This document shows, piece by piece, positions 43,356-52,537 of a DNA stretch of 52,588 nt. The DNA is taken from assembly GCA_022825675.1 (NCBI GenBank), contig JAJDWK010000026.1, positions 1-52,588 on the forward strand, written 5' to 3'. This DNA is from Anaerolineae bacterium (GTDB lineage: Bacteria > Chloroflexota > Anaerolineae > Aggregatilineales > Phototrophicaceae). Both the position numbers and the translations under genes were made by a program. The number at the start of each line of letters is the position of its first letter. The stretch's first letter is position 1. Below the pieces are notes generated by a model. The model was given only the letters and a program-made list of their open reading frames with translations, was not told where the DNA came from and did not search any database.

Positions 43356-43679
43356 TTATGCCTCCACATTCCTGTCAAACTGGCGGGCGCGCTCCAAGCC
43401 ATATAAGGCGCGGTCGCGCAGCGCTTGCTCCACGATGAGCCAGCCCTGGCTGGCGTCCAGCGCTTCCGCCAGCGTCAGCGCCGCCGCAAAATCCGCCCGC
43501 GCCCGCGCGCCATCGCCATGTTCCAGGCTGAGTTCGCCGCGCAGCACATAATTCGCCATACAGTCCGGCACCTCGTCGATAGCGGCGCTCAAGGCGCGAT
43601 AGCGCTGATAAAACTTGCGCTCGCGCTCTACCGGGGATTGGAACAGCCCCCGCGCCCAACTGCTGATTGCTTCGCGCAT
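43356..43679 (-). CDS. Small TPR-like protein encoded between nuoF and nuoG
   Basis: 107 residues, soluble, helical. MANYVLRGELSLEHGDGARARADFAAALTLAE (residues 43-74) fits a single tetratricopeptide unit (two antiparallel helices with the usual A-x-x-x-A spacing); further helices follow to the end. It starts 11 bases after nuoF and its stop touches the nuoG start, so it is a real operon member. It is not one of the 14 standard subunits. It may be an assembly factor or an accessory subunit; this is inference from position. Confidence 0.78.
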   Translation of the reverse strand: MREAISSWARGLFQSPVERERKFYQRYRALSAAIDEVPDCMANYVLRGELSLEHGDGARARADFAAALTLAEALDASQGWLIVEQALRDRALYGLERARQFDRNVEA

Positions 43680-43690
43680 CCGGCACCGAA

Positions 43691-44962
43691 CTAAGCCTCC
43701 GCCTGCACATGCCGGGCGAAATCATCGGGGAATTGCTTAATCGTATGAATGATGGGGTTGGCGGCAAAATCCCCGAGCGCGCACAAAGTTGTGCCCGCCA
43801 TATTCTCCGCCACATCGGCGATGCGCCGCACATCGTCCGGCGAGCCGCGCCCATCCAGTATCCGGTCGATAACCTTGTCCAGCCAGTAGGTGCCTTCGCG
43901 GCAGGGTGTGCATTTGCCGCAGCTTTCATGCGCGAAGAACTTGGTCACTTTGGAGGCGACCCAGGTGATATCCACCGATTCGTCCATAATAATAATGGAA
44001 GCCGAGCCGATAATCGTGCCGATATTGGCGCAATCTTCATAGCTCATGGGCGTATCAAGCACCTCGTCCGTCAGCGGCACGATGGGACCCGAGCCGCCCG
44101 AAGGCAGCATCGCCTTAAAGCCGCGCTCGCCATGCAGCGGACCGCCCGCATGCTCAAAGAGCAATTCGCGGAAGGTCGTGCCCATGGGCAGCTCATAATT
44201 GCCGGGCTTCTTCACATGCCCGCTGACGCAATAGATTTTGGTGCCGCTGCTTTGGGTGGTGCCGATTGCCTTAAAAGCCTCCGCGCCTTCGTTTAAGATG
44301 AATGGCACATTCGCCAGCGTCTCGACATTGTTGACAACAGTCGCTTCCTTATATAAGCCGCCGCCCTTTTGCGCCGGGAATGGCGGACGCACCCGCGGCT
44401 GCCCCAGGTAGCCCTCAAGGCTGTTGAGCAGCGCGCTCTCTTCGCCGCAAATATAAGCGCCAGCGCCCAAATGCGTATACACCTCGCAGCTATAGCCGGA
44501 GCCCATGATATTTTCGCCGACATAACCCTTGGCGCGCAGCTGCTCGATGCAGTCGTCAAGCTGCGTGCCAATATCCCAAAATTCGCCGCGCAGATAAATG
44601 TAGACCGCCCTGGCTTGAATCGCGTAAGCGCAGATGAGCGAGCCTTCTATCAGCTGATAGGGGTTCTCTTCCATGATTTCGCGGTCTTTGAAGGTGCCGG
44701 TCTCGCTCTCATCGGCGTTGACGGTGACATATTTGACCGGCTCCTGCTGCGGGATGAAGCTCCACTTGACGCCTGTGGGGAAGCCAGCGCCGCCGCGCCC
44801 GCGCAAGCCCGATGCCTTTACCTCATCGATGACCGCGGCCGGGCTCATGCCCAGCGCCGCGCGCAAAGCGCTGAAGCCCTCGTGCTGCTCATAGACTTCA
44901 AGCTGTTTGAGATTTTCGATGTCGCGTCCGCGCAAAAGTATGTGCATCGTGCCCATCGCCAT
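43691..44962 (-). CDS. nuoF: NADH-quinone oxidoreductase subunit F
   Basis: NADH- and FMN-binding subunit, 423 residues. Signatures: GLRGRGGAGFPTGVKWSF (NADH site), the FMN region EESALLNSLEGYLGQPR and the 4Fe-4S ligands ESCGKCTPCREGTYW near residue 345. Start 44962 (MAMGTMHILL) has GGGGAG 4 bases upstream; ATG 44956 is nearly as good. Upstream codons overlap nuoE and are not coding. Confidence 0.96.
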   Translation of the reverse strand: MAMGTMHILLRGRDIENLKQLEVYEQHEGFSALRAALGMSPAAVIDEVKASGLRGRGGAGFPTGVKWSFIPQQEPVKYVTVNADESETGTFKDREIMEENPYQLIEGSLICAYAIQARAVYIYLRGEFWDIGTQLDDCIEQLRAKGYVGENIMGSGYSCEVYTHLGAGAYICGEESALLNSLEGYLGQPRVRPPFPAQKGGGLYKEATVVNNVETLANVPFILNEGAEAFKAIGTTQSSGTKIYCVSGHVKKPGNYELPMGTTFRELLFEHAGGPLHGERGFKAMLPSGGSGPIVPLTDEVLDTPMSYEDCANIGTIIGSASIIIMDESVDITWVASKVTKFFAHESCGKCTPCREGTYWLDKVIDRILDGRGSPDDVRRIADVAENMAGTTLCALGDFAANPIIHTIKQFPDDFARHVQAEA

Positions 44963-44985
44963 CCTTCTCCCCTGGGGCGGGCGGC

Positions 44986-45492
44986 TCAAGCGCTGCCGTT
45001 GGCAGCGCCTGCGCCGTCCACGCGCCACTTCGCCAGCAGCGCGCGCATTGAGTCTTTGTCCAAGTTTTCCACATAGTGGAAGTTGCATTGCAGCATCGGC
45101 GCTTTATCACAAGCGGCGAGGCACATCACATGCTCGACCGTGAACATGCCATCCGCGCTGGTACCGCCCTCTTGTACGCCCAATTCTTCTTTCAGCCAGG
45201 CGTGAAATTCGTCCGCGCCTTGTAAGGCGCAGGGCAAATCGGTACAGACCTGCAGCCAATACTTGCCCTTGGGCTTCTCGGAATACATCGTGTAGAAGCC
45301 GGCGATGGACTTGACCTGCGTCGGGTCCAGGTCCAGCAGCTGCGCCACCTCGTTGATGCCCGCTTGATTGACCCAGCCGTATTCTTCTTGCGCGATGTAC
45401 AAAAGCGGCATCACCGCCGAGCGCTTGGTTGGATATTTCGCGAGATGGCGCTTGATGCGCGCCTGGTATTTTGCATTCCCGATGATTGCCAT
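44986..45492 (-). CDS. nuoE: NADH-quinone oxidoreductase subunit E
   Basis: Thioredoxin-like 2Fe-2S subunit, 168 residues. Cluster ligands follow the family pattern: CTDLPCALQGADE (C-x4-C) and, 36 residues on, CLAACDKAP (C-x3-C). Start at 45492 has AGAAGGAA upstream. It follows nuoD after 80 bases. Confidence 0.96.
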   Translation of the reverse strand: MAIIGNAKYQARIKRHLAKYPTKRSAVMPLLYIAQEEYGWVNQAGINEVAQLLDLDPTQVKSIAGFYTMYSEKPKGKYWLQVCTDLPCALQGADEFHAWLKEELGVQEGGTSADGMFTVEHVMCLAACDKAPMLQCNFHYVENLDKDSMRALLAKWRVDGAGAANGSA

Positions 45493-45572
45493 CAACACCG
45501 TTCCTTCTAAAATGCCTGGCTTAGAGACTGCGGAGCGTCAGCCCCGGCAGGGCATGAAGCCGCCTGCGCCTA

Positions 45573-46841
45573 TCAGCGGTCACAATCCCCCAGCACAATA
45601 TCAACGCTGCCGATAATCGCGACCATATCCGCCAGCAAATAACCCTTTGAGACCACTGGCAGGGCGCTGATGTGCATAAATGACGGCGTCTTAAAATGCA
45701 CACGCCGCGGTTTGTTGGCTCCCGTGCCATGAATATAACAGCCGATTTCGCCGCGCGGGCTTTCGATAGCGCAATATATTTCGTCATCCGGCGCGTCATA
45801 ACCATAGGTCCAGAGCTTGAAATGATGAATCACCGCTTCCATGCTCTGCCCCAGCTCGCTGCGCAGGGGCGGGCAATACTTGCGATTTTCTGAGCGATAC
45901 GGACCCTGCACCCGCTCCAGCCGCGCGACCGCCTGGTTGAGAATCTTCATGCTCTCGCGGAATTCCTGGATGCGGATGAGATAGCGGTCATAGACATCGC
46001 CATGCTCGCCTAATGGCACATTAAATTCGTAAGTTTCGTAGCCGGAATAGGGCTGCGCCTTGCGCAAATCCCAATTGACGCCGCTGCCGCGCAGGGCTGG
46101 TCCTGTCATGCCATGCGCCAGCGCGATGTCCGGCTCAATCACGCCGACGCCCTGCGCCCGATCTTTCCATATCGGGTTGCGCGTCAGCAGCGCTTCGTAA
46201 TCGTCAACTTTGGCGGGGAAATCCGCCAAAAACTGTTTGATGGTCGGCAGGAAATCCGCCGGCACATCGCGCCAGACGCCGCCGGGGCGAATGTAGCTGC
46301 TCATCATGCGCTGCCCCGAGAGCATCTCAAACATGCCCAGGATGCGCTCGCGCTCGCGGAAGGCATACAGCAGCACGCTCATCGCGCCCATGTCGATGGC
46401 ATGGGTGCCCAGCCAGACCAAATGGCTGGCGCAGCGCGCCAGCTCCAGGCAGATGACGCGAATGATTTGCGCGCGCTCGGGCACATCAAGCGCCAGCAGC
46501 TTCTCGACCGCCGAGGCGTAGACCATGTTGTTGGACATCGGCGACAGATAATCCATGCGGTCGGTCAGCGGCAGCGCTTTTTCGTAGCTCTTGTCTTCGA
46601 TCGACTTTTCGATGCCGGTGTGCAAGAAGCCGATATCGGGCAGGCAAGTTATGATTTGCTCGCCGTCCAATTCCAGAAGCAGGCGCAAGACGCCATGCGT
46701 GCTGGGATGATGCGGGCCCATATTAAGCAGCATCGTCTCGCCGGTGATTGCTCGTTCCGAAACCAAACCGCGCAGCTGGTCAAAGCTGCCTTCCCAGCGG
46801 CGCTGCTCTTCTATGCTTTGGTATCGTTCTGCAACTGCCAT
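45573..46841 (-). CDS. nuoD: NADH-quinone oxidoreductase subunit D
   Basis: Quinone-site subunit of the peripheral arm, related to hydrogenase large subunits; 422 residues. Signatures: MGPHHPSTHGVLRLLLELDG, DRMDYLSPMSNNMVYASAVE, RPGGVWRDVP and HGTGANKPRRVHFKTPSFMH near the C-terminus. Eleven bases separate it from nuoC. It is not fused to NuoC. Confidence 0.97.
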   Translation of the reverse strand: MAVAERYQSIEEQRRWEGSFDQLRGLVSERAITGETMLLNMGPHHPSTHGVLRLLLELDGEQIITCLPDIGFLHTGIEKSIEDKSYEKALPLTDRMDYLSPMSNNMVYASAVEKLLALDVPERAQIIRVICLELARCASHLVWLGTHAIDMGAMSVLLYAFRERERILGMFEMLSGQRMMSSYIRPGGVWRDVPADFLPTIKQFLADFPAKVDDYEALLTRNPIWKDRAQGVGVIEPDIALAHGMTGPALRGSGVNWDLRKAQPYSGYETYEFNVPLGEHGDVYDRYLIRIQEFRESMKILNQAVARLERVQGPYRSENRKYCPPLRSELGQSMEAVIHHFKLWTYGYDAPDDEIYCAIESPRGEIGCYIHGTGANKPRRVHFKTPSFMHISALPVVSKGYLLADMVAIIGSVDIVLGDCDR

Positions 46842-46852
46842 AGCGACCTCGG

Positions 46853-47422
46853 CTAGTCCCTGGCGAAAGGCTTGTGTTTGCGGATTTCGGCTTCGTTAAA
46901 GGAGAAGGCGACTGTTTCTTTGCCCAGCGGATAATCGCGCCGGTGCGGGTGGCCGAACCAGTCTTCCGGCATCAGCAGCCGCCGCTGGTCGGGATGGCCT
47001 TCAAAGACGATGCCCATCATGTCGGCGATTTCGCGCTCGAGCCAGTCCGCCGCGGGCCATACCATCGTGGCTGTGGGCAAGCGCGGGTCTTCTCCATCGG
47101 CGAAGGCTTTCACGCGCAAGCGCCGATTGTAGAGCAGCGACAGGATATGGTAGGACACGGCGAATCGCTGAGGGCGAAAATCGCGTGCGCCGCCATCAAA
47201 AGCAGCGCCGTAATCGTCAGGGTAATAATCCACGGCGCTGACATCGGAGAGCATGTTGTAGACCAATCCCGCGCTGATGCGCAGGAAGTCCAGCGCTTCG
47301 GGCAGACGCCATACCGAGACGACAATGGTGGTCTCGCCGCGAAATTCTTTGACATGCAAGATATCCGCGCCGAAGGTCTCGCGCAGGGCGCTGACAGGAT
47401 CGCGTGCTGCCGGTATTTGCAT
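46853..47422 (-). CDS. nuoC: NADH-quinone oxidoreductase subunit C
   Basis: Peripheral-arm subunit, 189 residues. The C-terminal signature is clear: DWLEREIADMMGIVFEGHPD, then RLLMPEDWFGHPHRRDYPL. It lies between nuoB and nuoD. Confidence 0.96.
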   Translation of the reverse strand: MQIPAARDPVSALRETFGADILHVKEFRGETTIVVSVWRLPEALDFLRISAGLVYNMLSDVSAVDYYPDDYGAAFDGGARDFRPQRFAVSYHILSLLYNRRLRVKAFADGEDPRLPTATMVWPAADWLEREIADMMGIVFEGHPDQRRLLMPEDWFGHPHRRDYPLGKETVAFSFNEAEIRKHKPFARD

Positions 47423-47462
47423 TGCGTAGCCGCCTTTTCTGCGCTAGCCAGCAAGCCGCATC

Positions 47463-47945
47463 TTATGCCCAATCGGCGATGCGCTCGCCTTTTACTTTTT
47501 CATGCAGGGTCAAGATGCCGTGCAGCAATTGCTCGGGGCGCGGCGGGCAGCCGGCGATGTAGACATCAACCGGGATGATTTCATCAACGCCTTGAACGAT
47601 GGCGTAATTATTGTAGACGCCGCCGCAGGAGGCGCAATCGCCCATAGAAATGACCCATTTCGGCTCCGCCATTTGGTCGTAGAGCTGGCGCACGACCGGC
47701 GCCATCTTGCGCGTCAAACGCCCGGAGACGATGAGAAGGTCAGCCTGGCGCGGCGTCGCCCGGTTGAGTTCCATGCCAAAGCGGGACAGGTCATAGCTTG
47801 ATGCCTGCGAGCTCATGTATTCGATGGCGCAGCATGCCAAGCCAAAGAGCAGGGGCCACATCGCGCCGGTGCGCGCCCAATTCACGGCTTGCTCGACAGT
47901 GGTGGTTACAACCCCCAAATTGCCAAGTTTTTCGCTTACTCCCAT
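47463..47945 (-). CDS. nuoB: NADH-quinone oxidoreductase subunit B
   Basis: Carries the terminal 4Fe-4S cluster N2, 160 residues. Ligand region: [10 protein letters not shown], then [18 protein letters not shown] and [15 protein letters not shown] 47945 overlaps the end of nuoA by 10 bases and gives the standard N-terminus; an upstream ATG at 47966 is inside nuoA. Confidence 0.96.
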   Translation of the reverse strand: MGVSEKLGNLGVVTTTVEQAVNWARTGAMWPLLFGLACCAIEYMSSQASSYDLSRFGMELNRATPRQADLLIVSGRLTRKMAPVVRQLYDQMAEPKWVISMGDCASCGGVYNNYAIVQGVDEIIPVDVYIAGCPPRPEQLLHGILTLHEKVKGERIADWA

Positions 47946-48295
47946 TCCAAGCCGCCTTTCTTCCACTCGTAGGCGAAGCCAACAACCAGAATAGCGGTGA
48001 AGACCGCCATAACCGCCAGCCCATAGACGCCCAGCTCGCGCATGGATACCGCCCAGGGCAGGAAAAATATCACTTCGATATCAAAGATGATGAAGAGAAC
48101 CGCGACCAGATAGAATTTGACGGGCAGGCGGCGGGTCGCGGGTCCGATGGGCTTCATGCCGCTTTCATAGGGGACGGACTTGCGGTATGTCGGCCGGTGG
48201 GGACCCATGACGCGGGAGATATTGGCGATGATCAAAGCCAAGAGTACGGCGATGACCAAGAGCGCAGCGACAGGACCAAATTCAAGAACAGTCAT
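47936..48295 (-). CDS. nuoA: NADH-quinone oxidoreductase subunit A
   Basis: Three-helix membrane subunit, 119 residues, first gene of the operon. Signature: [20 protein letters not shown] then [16 protein letters not shown] with the conserved Asp and Glu. It begins the 14-gene complex I operon on the minus strand. Confidence 0.96.
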   Translation of the reverse strand: MTVLEFGPVAALLVIAVLLALIIANISRVMGPHRPTYRKSVPYESGMKPIGPATRRLPVKFYLVAVLFIIFDIEVIFFLPWAVSMRELGVYGLAVMAVFTAILVVGFAYEWKKGGLEWE

Positions 48296-48347
48296 TTTCT
48301 GCGGCTTCCAACCGATTGTGCTTTTTTGAACAAATCAAGTCTAGGCA

Positions 48348-48376
48348 AGGTTAGCACATTACTGGGGCAAAATCAA
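48348..48376 (-). promoter_or_regulatory. Probable nuo operon promoter
   Basis: On the minus strand: -35 TTGATT (48376-48371), 17 bases, -10 TAACCT (48353-48348), about 50 bases before the nuoA start. It is the best match in the 233-base gap between nuoA and the divergent cassette. Confidence 0.45.
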
Positions 48377-48470
48377 GCGAGCCTTGCCGCGGATTTTCTG
48401 TGCGAATTCGGAAGCTGTGAATGCAATATCTAGCATGAGTTCTAACAATATAATTCGTCTATAAATATGC

Positions 48471-48498
48471 TTGACACCCTATTATAAAACAGTATAAT
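48471..48498 (+). promoter_or_regulatory. Strong promoter of the three-gene cassette
   Basis: Consensus -35 TTGACA (48471-48476), 16-base spacer, consensus -10 TATAAT (48493-48498), in a locally A+T-rich stretch unlike the rest of the window. The first start codon is 31 bases downstream of the -10. Confidence 0.8.
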
Positions 48499-48505
48499 AC
48501 TGTTT
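48487..48505. promoter_or_regulatory. Operator-like perfect palindrome over the -10 box
   Basis: AAACAGTAT A ATACTGTTT: a 19-base perfect palindrome centred on 48496, covering the -10 box entirely. This is the expected place for a repressor dimer. The first gene of the cassette encodes a winged-helix protein that could be the repressor (inference). The order ACAG...CTGT is the reverse of the proteobacterial LexA box. Confidence 0.65.
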
Positions 48506-48528
48506 ACACCGAATTTATGGAGATATAC

Positions 48529-49068
48529 ATGAACGCTTATGATACTACTAAGGTGGCGAAAAATGCGCTGGAAGAAAGCTTGCTCGCCGAGCGCGCAAAA
48601 CTGCGCGGAGAAATTGCGCAGCTGAGAGAAGCCATCCAAGAAAAAGAACGAGATGCCCGCGCTAAAGAGCAGCGGCTGGCGCATGTAGACGCATTGCTCG
48701 CGACAGAGCAGCCTTCAGTTGTCGACCAGGCGCATAGGCGGCAACGAGCCAGGAGCGCCTCGACGCCAACCGAGCAGCTATTGAACTTGGCGGTGACGGT
48801 TTTGCGCGAGCGCAAAGGCGAGCCGATGCACTATCGCGACTTGGCGGATGAATTGATGCGGCGTGGCGCGGTTATCCGCGGGCAAGACCCGGCGAGCGCG
48901 CTGGTTTCACGCATGACGCAGGATGACAATCGGCGGGCAGAAGCGGACCGGCGCTTCATCCGCCCCACAAGCAAGGGATTTTATGCGCTGCGGGAGGAGT
49001 ATCCGGATGCGCGAAATGTTGGGGCGCGGCGGCGCAATCGAGGGACAGGTCAAGCAAGAGCAGAATGA
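48529..49068 (+). CDS. Coiled-coil plus HARE-HTH-like winged-helix protein
   Basis: 179 residues from ATG 48529 (GGAG 7 bases upstream); an ATG at 48517 is possible. Residues 10-60 form a coiled coil rich in Glu, Lys and Leu. Residues about 78-155 match the HARE-HTH pattern: TEQLLNLAVTVLRERKGEPM, HYRDLADELMRRGAVIRGQD and RRFIRPTSKGFYALREEY. HARE-HTH domains are known from chromatin and restriction-linked proteins and are thought to sense DNA modification or bind DNA. A basic tail ends the protein. Its stop overlaps the next start (ATGA). It is the first gene behind a consensus promoter and palindrome. Confidence 0.8.
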   Translation: MNAYDTTKVAKNALEESLLAERAKLRGEIAQLREAIQEKERDARAKEQRLAHVDALLATEQPSVVDQAHRRQRARSASTPTEQLLNLAVTVLRERKGEPMHYRDLADELMRRGAVIRGQDPASALVSRMTQDDNRRAEADRRFIRPTSKGFYALREEYPDARNVGARRRNRGTGQARAE

Positions 49069-51728
49069 AGCAAGCAAAGGATAAAGACACTATGAATTCT
49101 CGACAGTTTGCAAATACTTCCAGCAACATGGTGCAGGAAGTCAAGAACATCATTGAAGGGTATGACATGGGCTCGTTGCGGGCATTGGCGCAGGAGCCGG
49201 TGCAGAATGCGCTTGATGCTGTTCGTCCCGGAAGAAAGACTGTAGAAGTGGAATATCGCCTGCTGCGGCGGCATACGGCTGAAGGCAACCTTTGTTACCT
49301 GCTCACCGTCACCGACAGCGGTACTACAGGATTACGCGGACCTATGGTGAGCGACGAAGAGCTGGAAGGGCGTCACTTCAAACTGAAAGCTGACGAAAAC
49401 TGGGCGGCATTTGAGGCGCAGGGCTATACCAAAGAAAATGAGGATGCGCTTGGCTCGCGCGGTCAGGGCAAGGCGGCTTTCCTCTATCATTCTTATGTGC
49501 CCGGCGAAACGCGCCGCATGCTGATGCTCTATGACACCTTTCTGGAAAATAGCGAATATCGATTTGGCATACGCTTTGCCCGTCCAGTGGATCAGCGGCT
49601 AAAAACGCCGCTGCTGGATGATGAGGCGCAAGCCGCTGCGCAGGATAGCGCCTTATCTGTAGGGGGTGAGCTGACAGTGCCACTGGGGCTTGCTCCCCTG
49701 CGCGAGGTGGGTACGCGCGTCATCGTACCTTTCCTCGAAGAAACATCAGATGTGCCGAAACTCCAACCTTATAGCGAATTGTCGGGCTGGCTGCAGCGCT
49801 GTTGGTGGCGGGCAATCCAAACCGGCAAGCTGAAACTCCGCATCGTCGATGAGGAGCAGCAAATAGCCGAAGAGATTTCTGTACCAAGCTGGTGGCAGGA
49901 TTTGCCACGCGTCCAAGGCAAGTCCGCTGCCACTGGAAACTGGCGCGATATCCCTGGTGGCGGCCGCGCCTGCATCTGGCGCGAGTTGCCCTTAGATGGC
50001 GGCTACCAAATCCGACAGTTGGCGCTGCTGCATAGTGCTGCCTTAGAAGAAGATGAAATTACGCATGACCATCCGGAATATGCTGGCATCCAAGTATTGC
50101 GCGGTTCACAATGGATCGAGACACGCGGCACCCGCGAAGAATATGGCGACTTTATCCCGGTGGATAAACGACCCGGTTTTCGCGGTTATGTTGAATTTGA
50201 CAAGGCAACTGACAGCGCATTGCGCGCATCCGAGAAACCGCAACACGACGGCTATAATGGCAGGCATAAAACCGTACGCCTTATCCGCGCCGAGTTGAAG
50301 TCCAGAGTGCGCGAATTCAGCGAAACAATGGGCTGGGCGCTGCCGCAAGCCGCTACGAAACAGCAAGTATCGCAGCGTGAAAAATCAACACATTCGCGCT
50401 TCTTGCAGACATTTTTGAACCCGAACGGGCACAAACCAAAATCAGGAAACAGGAAAGGCGGCACAGAGACACCGCAGCTGGTTTGGGATTGCCGTCTTGA
50501 TCTAGAGTATCCCGACCCGAAATCCGCGCGCGTGGATTGGGGGCAGCTCATCCGAAATGTCTATGTCTGGGTGGGCTTTGAGCCAGATGGCGATTTGGCG
50601 GGCAGCGCCGACTTGATTTTGGAGTGGCTGGATGACAGCGGCAAAGCGCAAGAAATCTACAGGCAGGACGACGCTATAAGAAAACAGTGGAACGAGGACA
50701 GCGTACAACAGAAATTTGAGCTTGGGGATTGGACCATCTTACGCGGCAAAGCCAGCCGCGAGCGGCAAATCGAATGCCCTGAACCAGGCGAATGCCGTCT
50801 ACGCGCCGTAGTGGAGTACCACAGCGAGCGTGTAACAAGAGCAGAGCGGACTGTTTATGTGCAAACCGAGCCACCGCCACCGCCGAAAAAGAATCCCGTC
50901 ACGCTCTCCATCAGTGCAGAAAATATCAGTGCTGGAAATATCAGCGCCTACAAGCAGAAGCGCGTTGACCACAGCCAAGTTCTGCACATTCAAATCAATG
51001 CGCGCAACCGTAGGCTTGAAGACGGTACATTCTATTTGACAGCCACATTTGCCAATGAGATATTCGCTAGAGATGAAGCGGTTACACTGATAGGCACACC
51101 TGCTGGCGATAGCCCACGCAGACAATGCCTCATTAGCGAGAAGCGCCAGCTTTTGGATCCGCAGCAGTCCGCGCCGTTGTTTATGCTGGATGGAGTCCAG
51201 CATCTGAAAATGCCCGATTCCAGCGGTGTTTATCGCGTCAGCGCTGAACTAACCGATTCAAATGGAGAGTCTATCGCTGTTGCCAGCCGACCAGTCTACT
51301 TCCAGCGCGACCCAGGCAATGCCCGAAACAACCTTCCCTTCGGGATTGGGCAAGAAGACCAGAAAGAGATGTGGAAAATGAATGCGGATCTCACTAAACT
51401 GACCTACCCGCAAAATTACCCGCTCTACAAAGAGTTGCCCGTTCCTCAGCGGCAGCATCGGGCTTTGCAAGCCAACCTGGCATTCATCGCCGAAATCAGC
51501 GCCAACGGTCTCCTTGAATGGGCGCTGCGGCCAAAAGAACAAGGCGATGACAGTAACTATGACCAGTTGCATGATGAGAGCCGTGCGCTGGATAATGCCT
51601 TGTGGGACGACTTGAATCGGGGTTTGGAGGATTTGAGTAAAACAGTCGAATCTCCCACTGACTTCGCGCAAACCTGGCGCGCGACGGTCGCGATAATGCT
51701 GGAGATATTTGAAGAGGAGAACGGCTAA
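49065..51728 (+). CDS. Large GHKL-type ATPase
   Basis: 887 residues. The N-terminal 140 residues carry all GHKL/Bergerat-fold boxes: E44..QN48..D51 (QEPVQNALDAV), D84-x-G86-x-x-G89 (VTDSGTTGL) and GSRGQGK (130-136). The middle (about 300-560) and C-terminal parts are not recognised. They include a Pro-rich hinge near residue 605 (TEPPPPPKKN) and strand-rich segments that may be immunoglobulin-like (PVTLSISAENISAG). MORC/MutL/Hsp90-type ATPases act by ATP-driven clamping. Start 49065 overlaps the upstream stop; ATG 49092 with AAAGGA upstream is an alternative. The C-terminus is acidic and helical. Confidence 0.8.
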   Translation: MKQAKDKDTMNSRQFANTSSNMVQEVKNIIEGYDMGSLRALAQEPVQNALDAVRPGRKTVEVEYRLLRRHTAEGNLCYLLTVTDSGTTGLRGPMVSDEELEGRHFKLKADENWAAFEAQGYTKENEDALGSRGQGKAAFLYHSYVPGETRRMLMLYDTFLENSEYRFGIRFARPVDQRLKTPLLDDEAQAAAQDSALSVGGELTVPLGLAPLREVGTRVIVPFLEETSDVPKLQPYSELSGWLQRCWWRAIQTGKLKLRIVDEEQQIAEEISVPSWWQDLPRVQGKSAATGNWRDIPGGGRACIWRELPLDGGYQIRQLALLHSAALEEDEITHDHPEYAGIQVLRGSQWIETRGTREEYGDFIPVDKRPGFRGYVEFDKATDSALRASEKPQHDGYNGRHKTVRLIRAELKSRVREFSETMGWALPQAATKQQVSQREKSTHSRFLQTFLNPNGHKPKSGNRKGGTETPQLVWDCRLDLEYPDPKSARVDWGQLIRNVYVWVGFEPDGDLAGSADLILEWLDDSGKAQEIYRQDDAIRKQWNEDSVQQKFELGDWTILRGKASRERQIECPEPGECRLRAVVEYHSERVTRAERTVYVQTEPPPPPKKNPVTLSISAENISAGNISAYKQKRVDHSQVLHIQINARNRRLEDGTFYLTATFANEIFARDEAVTLIGTPAGDSPRRQCLISEKRQLLDPQQSAPLFMLDGVQHLKMPDSSGVYRVSAELTDSNGESIAVASRPVYFQRDPGNARNNLPFGIGQEDQKEMWKMNADLTKLTYPQNYPLYKELPVPQRQHRALQANLAFIAEISANGLLEWALRPKEQGDDSNYDQLHDESRALDNALWDDLNRGLEDLSKTVESPTDFAQTWRATVAIMLEIFEEENG

Positions 51729-52531
51729 TGGCAGTGCTCGTCTGGAGCGACCGCGACGGCATACTCGGCAACACCATCCGCAGTGGACGCCGCGTCGCCC
51801 TCAGCGCCGAAGAATTTCGCGCCGAAGCCGAAGCGCTCGACCAGCAGTTGGATGCTCTTTTTGATATGGCTTGGCACGCCCTGTCCATCATCAGCCGCCG
51901 CGAGAAAGGCAAAGCCCGCTCCAATTCCTTTGAGCAGGTCTGGGTGCTGGGGCGCGCGGTATTTATCAGCGAGGTCTTGCGCCACGAGGCGATGCAGGGG
52001 GAAGTTCGCACTTTGCTCTGGCAGGCGCTTACCGCCAAAGCCTGGTACGGCATCCGCCACGACGGTACGCGCGATACCCGCTGGCGTGAGCTTATTCCAC
52101 GCAAAATAAAGAAATGGCGAACAAAACCGACAGCCCCTAAAGCTTATGAGTTCCTGGACTTAGGCTACTGGCTGCGCGAACAGCAGCTGCATGGAGCGGG
52201 GGAAGTATTTGGTTGGAGATACATCAACGCGCAAGATTTGTACGACCGCTCATCATTGCGCTCAATTGAACTGCGTCAAGCAGTATTGCATTGGCTGCGG
52301 CGTCAAAAGCCCGAGGTGCGAGAAGAGCTCACCAAACCTAAAGCCAAAGGCGAGCGGCGCTTTTCCACAATCCCAATAGCTTTGCAAAAGCGCTTCCCAG
52401 CGAGAGGTCCTGGCTCAGCGCTATTGCCGCAGCATTATCCGGAAGCTGAATTGCGCGGCATTGTCTGCAAAGTTTTGGATGCCGCCCGTGACGAATATTT
52501 CGCCCAGGAAGTCTCGGGCACTCCAGCATAG
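51728..52531 (+). CDS. Unknown protein, third gene of the cassette
   Basis: 267 residues. The ATG shares its A with the TAA of the ATPase gene, so it is coupled. The first 120 residues are helical (SAEEFRAEAEALDQQLDALF, EVLRHEAMQGEVRTLLWQAL); the middle is basic (RELIPRKIKKWRTKPTAPKA) and the end helical (YPEAELRGIVCKVLDAARDE). No catalytic motif, signal peptide or membrane segment is seen. I recognise no family. Its fixed position behind the ATPase suggests a partner or effector. Confidence 0.7.
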   Translation: MAVLVWSDRDGILGNTIRSGRRVALSAEEFRAEAEALDQQLDALFDMAWHALSIISRREKGKARSNSFEQVWVLGRAVFISEVLRHEAMQGEVRTLLWQALTAKAWYGIRHDGTRDTRWRELIPRKIKKWRTKPTAPKAYEFLDLGYWLREQQLHGAGEVFGWRYINAQDLYDRSSLRSIELRQAVLHWLRRQKPEVREELTKPKAKGERRFSTIPIALQKRFPARGPGSALLPQHYPEAELRGIVCKVLDAARDEYFAQEVSGTPA

Positions 52532-52537
52532 CCAACA

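Noticed and set aside
41535..43406. 623-codon plus-strand frame opposite nuoG
   Set aside because: NuoG on the minus strand has all its cluster ligands; the plus frame has no recognisable domain.
48487..48505. LexA box
   Set aside because: The palindrome reads ACAG...CTGT, not CTGT-N8-ACAG or GAAC-N4-GTTC, so SOS control is not supported.
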